A stretch of DNA of 64,000 nt from Coix lacryma-jobi var. lacryma-jobi (lineage: Eukaryota > Streptophyta > Magnoliopsida > Poales > Poaceae), in the NCBI GenBank assembly GCA_009763385.1, contig CM019824.1, positions 154,870,357-154,934,356 on the forward strand, given 5' to 3'. The notes below the pieces were generated by a model, which worked only from the letters and a program-made list of their open reading frames with translations, was not told where the DNA came from and ran no database searches. Position 1 is the first letter of the stretch, and each line of letters opens with the position of its first letter. Shown in pieces: positions 22,057-33,254 of this stretch. Position numbers and translations under genes: made by a program.

Positions 22057-25000
22057 TCAAGCCATGTTACGAGAGTCAAGTATATTTAGTTCACTCCTTA
22101 AGGCACAAAACCTTGACTCATCTAGAGGCTTAGTGAAGATATCGGCTAGCTGTTGGTCGGTGCTCACATGACGAATTGCGATATCTCCTTTTATTTCGTG
22201 ATCTCTCAAGAAATGATGTCGGATGTCTATATGTTTGGTTCTTGAGTGACTCACTGGGTTGTTTGCTAGTTTTATGACACTTTCATTGTCACACAAGAGT
22301 GGAATATGGGTAAAATGACATCCGAAATCACGAAGGGTTTGCCTCATCCAAAGTAGTTGCGCACAACATGCTCCTGCTGCAACATACTCGGCCTCGGCTG
22401 TGGATAGGGCTACACAATTTTGCTTTTTAGAACCCCAAGACACTAAGAAGCGTCCAAGGAATTGACATGTCCCCGAAGTGCTTTTTCGATCTACCTTGCA
22501 ACCGGCGTAATCGGAATCCGAATAGCCAAGTAGTTCGAACTTAGAGCCCTTAGGATACTACAAGCCAAGGTTTGGTGTGTGAACTAGATATCTCAAGATT
22601 CTCTTAACGGCCACTAGGTGACACTCTTTCGGGTTAGCTTGAAATCTAGCACACATGCACACACTAAGCATAATATCAGGCCTAGATGCGCATAAGTAAA
22701 GGAGAGAGCCGATCATGGAGCGATATACCTTGATGTCCACGGCTTTTCCTTCCTCATTGAGACCAAGATGTCCATTAGTTGGCATGGGTGTTTTGATAGG
22801 CTTGGCGTTCACCATGTCAAACTTCTTCAACATATCATGGGTATACTTGGTTTGGCAAAGAAAAGTCCCTTCCTTCAATTGCTTGATTTGAAAACCGAGG
22901 AAGAACTTGAGCTCACCCATCATAGACATCTCAAATCTCTTAGTCATGATCCTACTAAACTCATCACAAAAGGATTTGTTAGTACTACCGAATATTATGT
23001 CATCGACATATATTTGGCACACAAAGATATCTCCATTGACTTTATGTGTGAAGAGAGTAGGATCGGCTTTGCCTATTTCAAAGCCTTGTTTGAGCAAGAA
23101 TTCCTTAAGGCATTCATACCATGCTCTAGGTGCTTGTTTAAGCCCATAGAGCGCCTTATGGAGTTTGAAGACGTGGTTGGAGAACTTGGGATCTTCAAAG
23201 CCCGGTGGTTGCTCGACATACACCAACTCTTGTATAGGGCCATTGAGGAATGCACTCTTCACATCCATTTGATATAGCTTGAAGTTGTGATGAGCTGCAT
23301 AGGCTAAAAGAATCCGAATGGCTTCAAGCCTAGCAACCGGTGCATATGTTTTTTCAAAGTCCAAGCCCTCTACTTGAGTGTACCCTTGAGCTACCAATCT
23401 TGCCCTGTTCCTTGTCACTACGCCTTCTTCATCTTGCTTGTTGCGAAAGACCCATTTGGTACCAATGACATTGGTGTTTGGTCTTTCCACAAGTGACCAC
23501 ACTTGATTACGCTCGAAGTTGTTGAGCTCTTCTTGCATGGCCATCACCCAATCCGGATCATCCAGGGCTTCTTCTACCTTGAGAGGTTCCAAAGAGGAGA
23601 CAAACGAGTAATATTGACAGAAATTTGCTAAATGAGAGCGTGTCGTTACCCCCTTTCGAAGACTCCCAAGAATATTGTCAACGGGATGATCCCGTTGAAT
23701 AGTTTGCTTGAGCCTTGGATGATCAATGGGTTCTGGTTCATCTTCTGCATTCTCTTCTTCATCTTGCTCGAAGATGGGTTGTAGATTCACTCCACGAAGT
23801 GGAGTGGCTGCAGCTGCCCTGGGTGTGCCCGGCACTGCTGGGCTTAGCCCGGCACTGCCGCCGTCCAACACTGCCGGGGTCAGGCCCGGCACTGCCGGGG
23901 ACTGTATCTGATCAATCCCAGCAGGAGCTTCAGCTTGAGGACCATCTCGACCAGTAGCCTGCTGTTCTTGTGGTCTAATATCACCAATGGCTAATTGCTT
24001 GATTGCTTCACAAGGTGGTTCCTCATTACCTACAACAACTTCATCAACTTGCTCTACTTGAGAGCCATTAGTTTCATCAAACGTCACGTCTATCGCTATT
24101 TCAACCTTGCCGGAGGCCTTGTTGAAAACACGATAGGCATGCTCGTTTGATCCATAACCGAGAAGAAAACCTTCATCAACCTTGGATGCGAACTTAGAGG
24201 CTTTGGGCTTCTTGTTCAATATGAAACATTTGCACCCAAATACTCTAAAGTACGACACCTTTGGTTTGTTACCGGTGAGCAGCTCATAGGAGGTCTTCTT
24301 TCTTCTCTTGTGGAGGTAGAGGCGGTTGATTGCATGACAAGCGGTATTGACGGCTTCGGCCCAAAAGATGTCCGGCGTCTTGTATTCATCTAGCATCGTT
24401 CTTGCCATGTCAATGAGTGTTCTATTCTTCCTCTCCACCACACCATTTTGTTGAGGGGTGTATGGAACTGAAAATTCATGTTTAATGCCCTCTTCATCAA
24501 GAAACTCATCCACTTGGGTGTTTCGGAATTCGGTTCCGTTGTCGCTACGAACTTTCTTGATGTTGAAACCGAATTCCCTTTGAGCTCTTCGTATGAACAT
24601 CTTCACCTTCTCTTGCACTACACTTTTGTCATGCATAAAGAATACCCAAGTGAAACGAGAAAAATCATCAACAATAACAAGACCATGTTTGTTACCGCCG
24701 ATGCTAAGGTAGGCAACCGGTCCAAAGAGGTCCATGTGGATCAACTCCAATGGATGAGTAGTAGTGTCGTAGCTCTTCGGTGGGTGAGGTACGCCTACTT
24801 ATTTTCCGGCTTGGCAAGCTCCACATACTCTGTCTTTCTCAAAATCAACATTGGTTAGTCCTAGGATGTGGTTGTCCTTTTGAAGTTTGGCCAAGTTCCT
24901 CATCCCAACATGAGCTAGTCGGCGATGCCATAACCAACCCATGCTAGATTTTGCCACTAAACAAGTCTCAAGTTTGGCTTCACTTTTGTTGAAATCAACT

Positions 25001-25359
25001 AAGTAAAGCTTCCCTTTCAAACGACCCGTAAAGACAATAGAGGAATCCTCCCTTCTAAAGACTTCCACACCCTTATTCGTAAAGAGACAATTGAAACCCA
25101 TTCCACATAATTGTGAAACGGATAGCAAGTTGTAACTCAATGAATCAACATGTAAGACATTAGTAATTGAATGCTCAAGTGTAATAGCAACTTTACCAAG
25201 ACCTAACACATCCCCCTTGGAGTTATCACCGAAAATGATGTTTTCGCTTGCATTTGAAGTTGGGGAATATGATGAGAACATACTCCTTTCTCCGGTCATA
25301 TGATTTGTACATCCGCTATCAAGCACCCAACTTGATCCACCGGAGGAGTATGCCTGCAA
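22057..25359 (-). pseudogene. Sirevirus pol: protease, integrase, RT, RNase H, with two stops
   Basis: One continuous minus-strand frame broken by TAA at 24799-24801 and TAG at 22558-22560. The protease motif WVLDSGCTNHMTGE lies at about 25290-25335. The integrase zinc region (histidines near 24900-24930, CGACQAG near 24805) is followed by the catalytic core with HMDLFGP, VDDFSRFTW, RSDNGTEF and QNGVVERKNR (about 24440-24740). A motif-module linker follows (23822-23905). RT has NRARLVAQGYTQVEG, YQMDVKSAFLNG, PRAWYECLKEF and the catalytic YVDDIIFG near 23000. RNase H (22057-22443) has ALSTAEAEYVAAG. The frame differs from gag at about 25365, so pol expression needed a frameshift, or one base has been lost. 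The stops fit single C-to-T or G-to-A changes. Confidence 0.92.
23822..23906. repeat. GGCACTGCC module inside pol (integrase-RT linker)
   Basis: Four copies, two decayed (GGCACTGCT and AACACTGCC), keeping the reading frame and encoding an Ala/Val/Pro/Gly-rich insert (SPAVPGLTPAV...GLSPAVPGT) between integrase and RT. Confidence 0.88.
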
Positions 25360-25366
25360 GACAAGT

Positions 25367-28254
25367 TTAGTTCCTAGGTTTAGGTCCCCAATTGATATTG
25401 GGGCCTTGCAAGTTAGTCACAAGTATCTTAGGAACCCAAATACACTTGTCGGCTGTCCTCTTGTTATCACCAACATACTTTGCAACAACTTTACCACTGT
25501 TGTTGTGTCCTAAAATGTAACAAGATGACATGCTCTTCCTTGGGGCTTCTATCTTGGGCTGATGTGCAAACTTGTTCTTGGTCACCCAAATAGATTCCTT
25601 TGGTTTCTGAGATTCTTGCTTTGGGTTGCGTACCTGCTTGTGCTGTGTGTGAGACTGAGCAGAAGGCAAACTGGTAGCCTTCCCTTTCTTGGGTCGCGGC
25701 ACTGCCGGCCTGGGGGCGGCACTGCCGGGGTCCGGCACTGCCGCCTTCTGGCGCGGCACTGCCGCGGTCTGTGCAGGCTGAACTGTACCAATCTGACCCT
25801 TCTTCTCAAACCTCACACACTCATAGCCATTCACTGTCCTTCTTCCATTAGTCTTGCCTCCTTTTTCGTGCCCCAACCCATCTTTTATGGAAGGACGCCG
25901 TCCATTCTTGAACTTGGGCTTGCTCTTCTCTTGAGTCTTCTCATTAGCACTTGTGGTAGACTTGACACAACCATTTGCAATGATATTTGTCAATCTTGCT
26001 ATCTCCTTTCTCATGGCCTCCATGTTCACAAGGTTAGTGGAATAGATATTTAAATCAACATTATAGCATTTTCCACAACCTTCACTAGTGGAGGGAATAG
26101 AGGTGACATTTGCTTTAGGAAGAGTTGAGTTGCTTTCCCAAAGAAGATTATATTGTGACTCAAGTTCTTTGTGCTTTTCATCTAAGCCACAATACTTTTC
26201 CTTGAGTGCAATATGGGCCTTCCTTAGGGAAGCATGTTTATCTTGCTCTTTGGCCAAGGCCTCGTGCAGGACGTCCAACTCACTTCTCTCTAATGCAAGA
26301 GCTTCCTTGCAAGCAATGTAGAGGTCCTCTTGTTTGATAAGAGCATCCTCACTTATTGCTAGCTCGGCTTGTACACATTCTAGTTCCTCCATTAGTTTAG
26401 TGATAAAGAGTTTGGTTTTCTTATCCAACCTTTTAGTTATCATGTTTATCTCTTCATCACTAGAATCATCATTACTAGAGGAATCACTAAGTTCACTACT
26501 AGAGATGTCACTAGGTGGAAGAGAGGTTTTAGAAGTGTGAGCATTTTTCACCTTCTCTTTCTTGGCCATGAGACAAGTGTGGGAGTTGCAATCATCATCA
26601 TCGGACAAGTTGTTGAATAGTCTTGGTGAAGGAGATGACTTTTGAAATGCTATTGTTGCTATCTTCTCATCTTCTTCACTTGAGGTTTGTGCGGTTGAAT
26701 CCCATTCATGTCCAATGTGAGCTTCTCCCATGTATCTCTTGTTGTGTTTCTTGTAAGTGTCTTTGTCATCTTTCTTGCCCTTGTTGAAGTTGTCCTTCTT
26801 CTCATGTGGACAATGTGCTATGAAATGGTCGGTGCTTCCACAATTATAGCAAGTTCTTTTCTTCTTGTTTGGAAACCTTCTCTTTACAAACTTGTAACCT
26901 TCCTTCTTGAGCCCCTTGCGGTATCTTCTCATGAAAAGGGCTATATCACCAATTTCTTCAAATTCTTCACCATCACTTTCACTTCCACAAGATGATGATG
27001 TGTTGTCCTCAACTTCAATTTTCTTCTTTTGTTGCTTGGGCTTGCTTGTAGAGGCTTGCTTGCTTGATGTTGCTTGCCTTGATGGCTTGCTAGCCTTAAG
27101 TGCCACATCCTTGATCTTCATCCCATCTAGCCTAGCTTGCAACTCTCCAAGCTTCCTTCTCTCATTTGCCTCTTCTCTTTGCATATCAAATGTGATAATC
27201 CTTCCAAGCACATCACTAGGTGTGAATTGCTCAAACTTCTTCTTGTCCCTAATCAATGTCACTACGGTCTCATTTCTAGGTGAGTATGCCTCTAACATGA
27301 TCTTCACAACCTTGTGATCATTGATTTCATTTCCACCTAGCCCTCTAATCTTACCAACAATCACCATCAATCTATCAAACATCTATTGTGGACCTTCACC
27401 ATCACAAATCACAAACCGGTTGAGCTTAGCCATCAACAAGTCAATCTTGGATTGCCTCACTTTGTCAACCCCTTCATGAGCTATATGCAATGTGTCCCAA
27501 ATCTCCTTTGCAACCTCAACTCCCATGACCTTGTTGTACTCATCACCATCCAAGGCACTAAGCAACACACTAGTGGCTTGAGCATTGAGATGAATGTTGC
27601 GGAATTCATCTTGAGTGGGGCTCTTTGGATCAACCGGTGCTTCAAGTCCATTGTGCACTATCTCCCAAATACCTGGATGGAGACCAATAAGATAGGTCTT
27701 CATAATGTGCTTCCACTTGGCAAAGTTAGTCCCATCGAAACGAGGTAACTTGCCCGCGGGCACATTGATGAGAGGCCTAGAGTCATGGTTAGTCATAGAA
27801 GAATAGTTAAAGGATACTTCTTTATATGACTTCTTCATGTCCTCCTTCTTCTTGTTGTCCTTATGTGTGTAGGAGAAGTGATCATCTCCATCTTCGGTGC
27901 TACTTGAGTCATCACTCAAGTTCACACTCTTCTTTGCTTGGAGCTCTTCCTCCCTTTTTTTTCTTCTCTTCTCTTGGCTCTTTCTTCTCTTCTAATCCTT
28001 CTCTCTTCTTTTCTTTGAGCCTTTTCTTCTTTTGCTTTGAGAGCCGCTGCATCTTCTCTTGCTTTGGCTCTAGCTTCTCTTCTCAATCTTCTTTCCTCCT
28101 TTCTTCTTGCGAGCTCTCCGGCCGACACACCCATTTGAGGAGGTGCCTTCTCACTTGCTGTGGAGAGACTTTCATTACTGCTAGCGGTGTGCATTTCCAC
28201 TTCAGGTGTGGGTTGCACAACGCTAACGTTACCCGTTCCTCCGCCGGTGGCCAT
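25367..28254 (-). pseudogene. Sirevirus gag, with a frameshift and a stop
   Basis: Starts at MATGGGTGNVSVVQPTPE (28254), about 34 bases inside the PBS. A charged coiled coil (ARRKEERRLRREARAK and KEEKAQRKEERR) follows. The frame shifts near 27955 at a run of eight T, then continues as NLSDDSSSTEDGDDH. The capsid region has LPRFDGTNFAKWKHIMKTYL and KEIWDTLHIAHEGVDKV. A TAG at 27383-27385 interrupts it, and 25367-27382 resumes with MFDRLMVIVGKIRGLGGNE. The zinc knuckle CYNCGSTDHFIAHC lies at about 26815-26856, followed by acidic and coiled segments, the motif module (25690-25770) and a basic C-terminus. The large size with a coiled-coil tail is typical of Sirevirus gag. Confidence 0.88.
25690..25772. 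repeat. Four-copy GGCACTGCC module inside gag
   Basis: Four copies in frame, encoding an Ala/Pro/Val-rich insert (TAAVPRQKAAVPDPGSAAP). It has the same spacing as the non-coding modules, which implies the DNA or RNA word is what is conserved. Confidence 0.9.
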
Positions 28255-28287
28255 TCTCTCGCACGGTGAAGTGCTGCTGAGAGACCA

Positions 28288-28300
28288 GGCTCTGATACCA
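28288..28300 (-). other. Sirevirus primer binding site (initiator tRNA-Met)
   Basis: Two bases inside the 5' LTR, the minus strand reads TGGTATCAGAGCC, the standard plant initiator-Met PBS. This fixes 28303-29565 as the 5' LTR. Confidence 0.93.
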
Positions 28301-28302
28301 CT

Positions 28303-29565
28303 TGTAAGGACCTGTGTGGCCTAGAGGGGGGGGGGGGGTGAATAGGCCTGTCAAAAATCACAGCTCAAAACTTAATTAGATAAGCCCGGCACTACCGCTC
28401 TGTGCCCGGCACTGCCGGCCCCAGCGCGGTACTGCCGCGCAGTGTGAGACCAGAAGCTGCAATTCGAAATCCAGCCACAACTAACTGATTCTATATGAAT
28501 AGAAATGCTACAACAAGTTCTATGAACCAGTAGAACCAACTACTCCAAGCCAAATATGAAGAATAAAGTAGATCGGGCCAAACCCTAGAATCTATCACAA
28601 GCTCATGAATATGAAGAATGAAACTAAGCAAGCACAAGAGACAAGTGATTTATCCCGTGGTTCAGCTCGCCACCAAGGCTTGCCTACCTCCACGTTGTTG
28701 AGGTTGACCACTTAGGTCATGAGCTTTGCAACTCTACCTCGTTCTCAAATCAAGGAACCAAATCCTTGAAGTGAGGGGTAATAATACTAGCTGCACAAGT
28801 GATTACAAACCTCCCTAGGCCGCCACACAAGTTGGCAAGGCTCTAGGGCGACGCCTAGCCGGCTAGGGTTCCAAGAACCCAAGAGTAATAGAAGCAAATC
28901 CACCGGCTATGGCTCAAATCAAGTGCTCTAGGAAGTAGATCTCAGCTAGGGCTTCTCTTTGATGAAGGTTTAAGCCTCTCAATCACTTGGAATCAATGGA
29001 AATCGAAGGATTGGTGAGAGGGGAGTTGAGAGCCTTCAATGGGGAAGAGAGAAGCTTGTCTTGAGGTAGGTGACGAGTTCTGGTTGTAGATAACCGTTGG
29101 GGTGGCAGGGAGATGGAGTAAATATCTCCTCCCTGCCAACGGTTACATCAAGTCGCGGCAGTGCCGGCCTAAGCCCGGCAGTGCCGCGGCCCGGCACTGC
29201 CGCGCTGGGAGCAGCACTGCCGCGCCTACCGAGCAGACAGACACAGATCTGAAATGGGTGCAACTGTCTTTGGTTTAGAAACATGGATGGTTTGGGTTGG
29301 TTTGAGCACATGTCATTCAGCCATAGCAATGTATTTGCATTCCCCTTGATAGTACGGCATTCCTATAACTCAAATTCAATTGAAAAAGCTTGACATATCA
29401 CTTTGAGTCCGGATCCGATGAAGTATAGTCTGAGGGGTCCACCAACGCATATAAACCATCCTTTCTTATTATTAACCTACTTGTCATCTTCATAAATCTC
29501 ATTAGTTCTCCAATCATATTGTCATTAATACCAAAACCCACAATTAGGGCTTGATTGCACTTACA
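28303..29565 (-). repeat. Sirevirus 5' LTR (1,263 bp)
   Basis: Bounded by TGTAAG and CTTACA, and followed by the TSD TCGGG. Differences from 17637-18910 seen by eye are about eight substitutions, one motif copy fewer (16 bp), a longer G run, and one base in a C run. Motif clusters lie at 28383-28442 and 29153-29230. Confidence 0.95.
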
Positions 29566-29570
29566 TCGGG

Positions 29571-29576
29571 GGCTAC
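29571..29576 (+). other. Right part of the Tat copy 2 polypurine tract
   Basis: GGCTAC joins, across the Sirevirus, to CTCGGG at 17631-17636, giving a CTCGGGGGCTAC context directly before the LTR. The Sirevirus therefore sits inside the tract that primed plus-strand synthesis. Confidence 0.7.
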
Positions 29577-30769
29577 TGTCGGGGGACCACAAAAGGGGTA
29601 GCCCCAATCAATGCAAAACAAATAAGTTAAACCTAGAGCACCAACTAATAAGAGACCTAACTAGTCCAACCCCTCGAGGCCTACAACGCCGGCCCGCCGC
29701 CGAGAAGGCCGGGCCCGCCAAAGCCTTACCAACCGCCTCATGGTAGCTTACCTCTCGAGCCCTGGCACATAGACCTCGAGCCCGCTATAGCCGTGCACCG
29801 TTCCTCGAGACCCAATGTGGGGACCTCGAGCCTCTCTAACACGGAAACCTATCCCTCGAGACACGTCGTACCCCCCTCGAGCAGCACCAGACATTGGATA
29901 CCGGCCCATACTGCGCAATTAATGCGTCCACCTACTCCGGTCACATCCTCTGATACACAACGTGTGCCACAGTGAATCGGAGCCAGAGTCAAGCCTCCTT
30001 TTTCACCGCAAGCATGGGCAAAAAGGCACAAGTACAACACTGTTACGCCATGCCCCACACTGTAGCACACTCAAGCCACATCTCGAGACATGGATTCCCG
30101 CAATACGGTCGGGTTTTCCGGGACTTGCCCATACCTGCGGGGGCTCGAGCCCCCCGTAGGCGCCACCTCGAGGCCGGCTCCGCTCCCCTCGAGCCCTAAC
30201 TGCTTTCATGCTATTGGAGGACAGGTACCCCAAGACCCGGAGGCGCCCTGCCACGTCCTGTACGTGTCGGAATGGGCGCTGCACGGCCTCCACGTCGCCA
30301 CGCCTCCACGTCCGCACCCGGAATGGAGGCCACGCTTCAAGGACGCCTCAACAGCAACACCCACGCCGGCTCCAGTAACCCCGACAAGACAGACTTCCTA
30401 CCCTTCGCCATATTGGGCGTTGTACATGCCGCTCCTGTGTAACCCTGGCCTCCTCTTGGTCTATAAAAGAGGACACCAGGGCCCTTCACGCACCGGGCTA
30501 CACAGGTCTAGACACATGAGGACACAAGTCCATGGTTCTAGACACACACACGCAAGTCTGGACTCTGGTCCACGCTCGTTGAGCTTGTATTGCCCCTGTA
30601 CAAGCACTTAGGTGCAAGTAATACAAGAACCTCCTCCCCCCGCTGGACGTAGGGCCTTCTTTGCCCGAACCAGGATAAATCCTTGTGTCATCTTGCATCA
30701 CCATCCAGGAAGAGAGCACGCGATCATATTACTAGTTGGTGTCATACCCCCGGGGTCGAAACACCGTCA
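29577..30769 (+). repeat. 3' LTR of Tat copy 2 (1,193 bp)
   Basis: Starts TGTCGGGGGACC and ends AACACCGTCA. Its last 150 bases match, in reverse complement, the start of the LTR at 4814. A TATA box is at 30462-30469. It lacks the 47-bp array of the other LTR. The following five bases, CGATG (30770-30774), would be its right target duplication; the left one is outside the window. Confidence 0.88.
30462..30469 (+). promoter_or_regulatory. LTR TATA box, Tat copy 2
   Basis: TATAAAAG about 300 bp before the LTR end, conserved with the minus-strand LTR at 5093-5100. Confidence 0.65.
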
Positions 30770-30774
30770 CGATG

Positions 30775-31347
30775 CAACATAGGCAAGTGTGGGATAGTAG
30801 GACAAGCATCGTGTAGCACTACGTGGCTATGTGGGTGTGGGGGTATTGACCCATATACCCTCATGGCTAGACTTGGACCGCACCGGAGGAGGCAACCCAA
30901 CTCGCCAAGACATGCCTACGCGGATGAAGCCCACCTGGTTGGCGTAACCCGCGTGACATCCAGCTAGCTTGATGATCAAGGAAACCTGGTCGGTTATGGT
31001 AGATCTCATATCCTAAGTGGATATGCTAATTGTATACGATTAGTTTCCTTATATGTATCCAACTCAATCTTCTCAGATTTGTAACCTTGCTCCTCGTACT
31101 ATATAAGGCGAGCAAGGATCCCCCCCTTCAAAACATCTCATTATACCTCATACTACAGAATACAAAACCTAGCGTAGGATGTAGAGTGTTACGCTCTTCC
31201 AGCGGTCCGAACCTAGATAAACCCATGTTTTTGTCTTGTGCTTCATGTGCTAACACCTGGATCGTCGTTTCGCGCACCTCCACCGATTAAACCACTGTCG
31301 TAGGCATACCGGCCTCTCGGTGGGCTATCGATCATATTTCATCGACA
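30775..31347 (+). repeat. 3' part of another Gypsy-type LTR
   Basis: LTR-like sequence with a TATA box (ATATAAGG, 31101-31108), followed by a probable transcribed region and an end at ATTTCATCGACA. Its 5' part is missing because Tat copy 2 inserted into it. No PBS follows the end, so it is either a 3' LTR or a solo LTR. The family is not identified. Confidence 0.55.
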
Positions 31348-32900
31348 GTGGGTAAGTTGGCATGTGTGGTGTGGCGGAGGTGAGAATAGTGTTATGAGGT
31401 TAGATGGACAATACAATAATACAATTTTAGAGACCAAACTTGAAAGTACTGAGACCTAGATGAGAACTTAGGTTATCTTTAGGGGGTTAAATATGCAATT
31501 TGAAATTATTAGGACCTAGATGAGAACTCGGGACAAGTTCAAGGAGTCAACTATGCATTTTGAAAGTACCAGGACTCAGATGAGAACTCAAGACAAGTTC
31601 GAGGGCCGCTAGTGAAATTTACTCTTTCTTTTTTCTATAATAGTGCGAACACAAGGTTCATATGTACCCTTGTGGTTCATCCTTATGATGAGTGATTGAT
31701 TAAAGGTTCATGGGTTGGTGTGAATACGCAACATATCTCTTGGCTGTGTTGGTGTGCATGTGTGGAACTCGGAGGAAATGATCGATGGCGAGGTAAAAGT
31801 CAAGTAAAGACATGCTGTGTTGATGGATCAGGAGTGGCAAAGGGCGTACGTGAGACTTGGACTGAGGGACCAGGAGACCGGAGGACCAGTTGCGACAGCT
31901 AGCACTTGGCGATAACAAGCAATGGGGAGGATGAAGAAGGTGGTTGCAGGTACCAGATCTAAATGGGTTTTGCCACGCCAACCCACCCGACGCGACAAAA
32001 CATCAGTCATGTCAGGCATCTTGGCACCACAAAGGAGTCAGCCGCGTCAGGCGAGCTGACGCGACATGGCTAGGTCATGCCACGGTAGCACTTTTGTCAC
32101 GCCACCATGCATGACGCGACAAAAGGGTTAGTTTAAAAAAACAGTGTTAATTTTAAAATATCTTATTTAAAAGTGTTATCAATAAAAAAATCCACTCGTA
32201 CATCCATTGTGGTGTTTTTTACTCTTTTTATTCTAAATTATAATAAGCAGTTTTGATTTTTTTTGGAACATCGATTTTTCTACATATGTATGTAGATATT
32301 ATTGTTATATCTAGATGTATAATAAAGTGGTATATTAAAAAAATCAAAATGACTTATAATTTAAAATAAACGTAGTATTGTTTTATCATTAACATCATAA
32401 TAAACAATAAATACAGGTCTTTGAACCATTGACATTTTTCTAAGAAACAAAAAAAAATCACCGAGAGTTATTGATGTACTTTTAATTAGAAACCGAACTT
32501 ATTTTTGTTAAAACTAATCAATACGTAAACCGAACTTATAATTAGCAAATCTTCTGACTAATCAATACGTGAACTGAAGTCTCATAAGTAGTTTATTGTC
32601 TAATCAGTCTAAATAAATATAATCTTGTAATCCCCTACGAGGGCTGCCTTTTAAAAAATTGAGAGAAGTCTCTTATCATAATTATAAATGGGCAGATGGA
32701 TCATTCACACGTCAACAACTAACTACTAGCCCAGCTTTAGTTAAGTACTAGATAGAGATCATTGGTGTCTGTCACACGTTAAGCTGAAATTAGTGAAGTA
32801 CAGCACAACACTCACGTAGCGACCACATGATGGCCGAGAGCTAAGAGCTGTCTTGTTGTGCTAATTGTCCTGCGCGTATAGATTTGTATATATTATCGAA
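31348..32900. other. AT-rich intergenic DNA
   Basis: No supported gene. It includes the repeat at 31430-31625, and a stretch at 31965-32130 with repeated GACGCGACA/TGACGCGAC words in both orientations, which may be a decayed transposon end. Confidence 0.5.
31430..31625. repeat. Three imperfect ~61-bp tandem units
   Basis: The word GACCTAGATGAGAACT recurs at about 31451, 31512 and 31573 (the last as GACTCAGATGAGAACT), with linked TATGCAATTTGAAA/TATGCATTTTGAAA blocks between. Confidence 0.75.
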
Positions 32901-33254
32901 CGCGCTACTGTCACACCGGTTTTTAAATAGAAAAAGATATCTGCAAAAATCTTAAAAGAAAAAAGTAAAAAAACCATAAAAGAAAAGGAAAAAATAAAGG
33001 AAAAAAAATAAAATGCTACAGTAACCTGACCCCGCGGGAGGGCGCCAATCCTCCCGCGGGTATAGACTAGTATTAACGCGCTACTGTCACACCGGTTTTT
33101 AAATAGAAAAAAGATATCTGCAAAAATCTTAAAAGGAAAAAGTAAAAAAAACATAAAAGAAAAGGAAAAAAATAAAGGAAAAAAAATAAAAATACTACAG
33201 TAACCTGACCCCGCGGGAGGGCGCCAATCCTCCCGCGGGTATAGACTAGTATTA
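32901..33254 (+). repeat. Two tandem 176-178-bp copies with Helitron-like 3' ends
   Basis: Copy 1 (32901-33076) and copy 2 (33077-33254) are nearly identical, starting CGCGCTACTGTCACACCGG. Each ends with a perfect 11-bp inverted repeat (CCCGCGGGAGG ... CCTCCCGCGGG, 8-base loop), then TATAGA, then CTAGT. A GC-rich hairpin a few bases before CTRR followed by T is the Helitron 3' signature. The 5' TC start is not clear, so the assignment is tentative. Confidence 0.5.

Larger units (their letters stand above)
17637..29565 (-). mobile_element. Sirevirus-type Copia retrotransposon, complete with TSD
   Basis: Both LTRs are present (28303-29565 as 5' and 17637-18910 as 3' in the element's sense), each bounded by TGTAAG...CTTACA. 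The 5-bp target duplication is TCGGG at 17632-17636 and 29566-29570. On the minus strand the order is LTR, initiator-Met PBS, gag, protease, integrase, RT, RNase H, an envelope-like ORF, polypurine tracts, LTR. Integrase ahead of RT makes it Copia. Large size, the extra 3' ORF and the doubled AAGGGGGAGA tract point to Sireviruses. Nonsense codons in gag, pol and the last ORF make it non-autonomous now. About eight substitutions separate the LTRs by eye. Confidence 0.95.
6245..30769 (+). mobile_element. Tat-lineage Gypsy retrotransposon, copy 2 (5' truncated, hosts a Sirevirus)
   Basis: Plus-strand element starting inside gag at the junction with copy 1. It runs through protease, RT, RNase H and integrase (to 11696), then a 5.9-kb 3' region with an antisense gene, and ends in an LTR at 29577-30769. 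The Sirevirus at 17637-29565 splits the sequence between the antisense gene and the LTR. Removing it with one TCGGG copy restores a continuous purine-rich stretch in front of the TGTCGGGGG LTR start. The 5' LTR and gag start are expected left of the window, beyond copy 1. Stops and frameshifts in every coding domain make it inactive. Confidence 0.85.
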
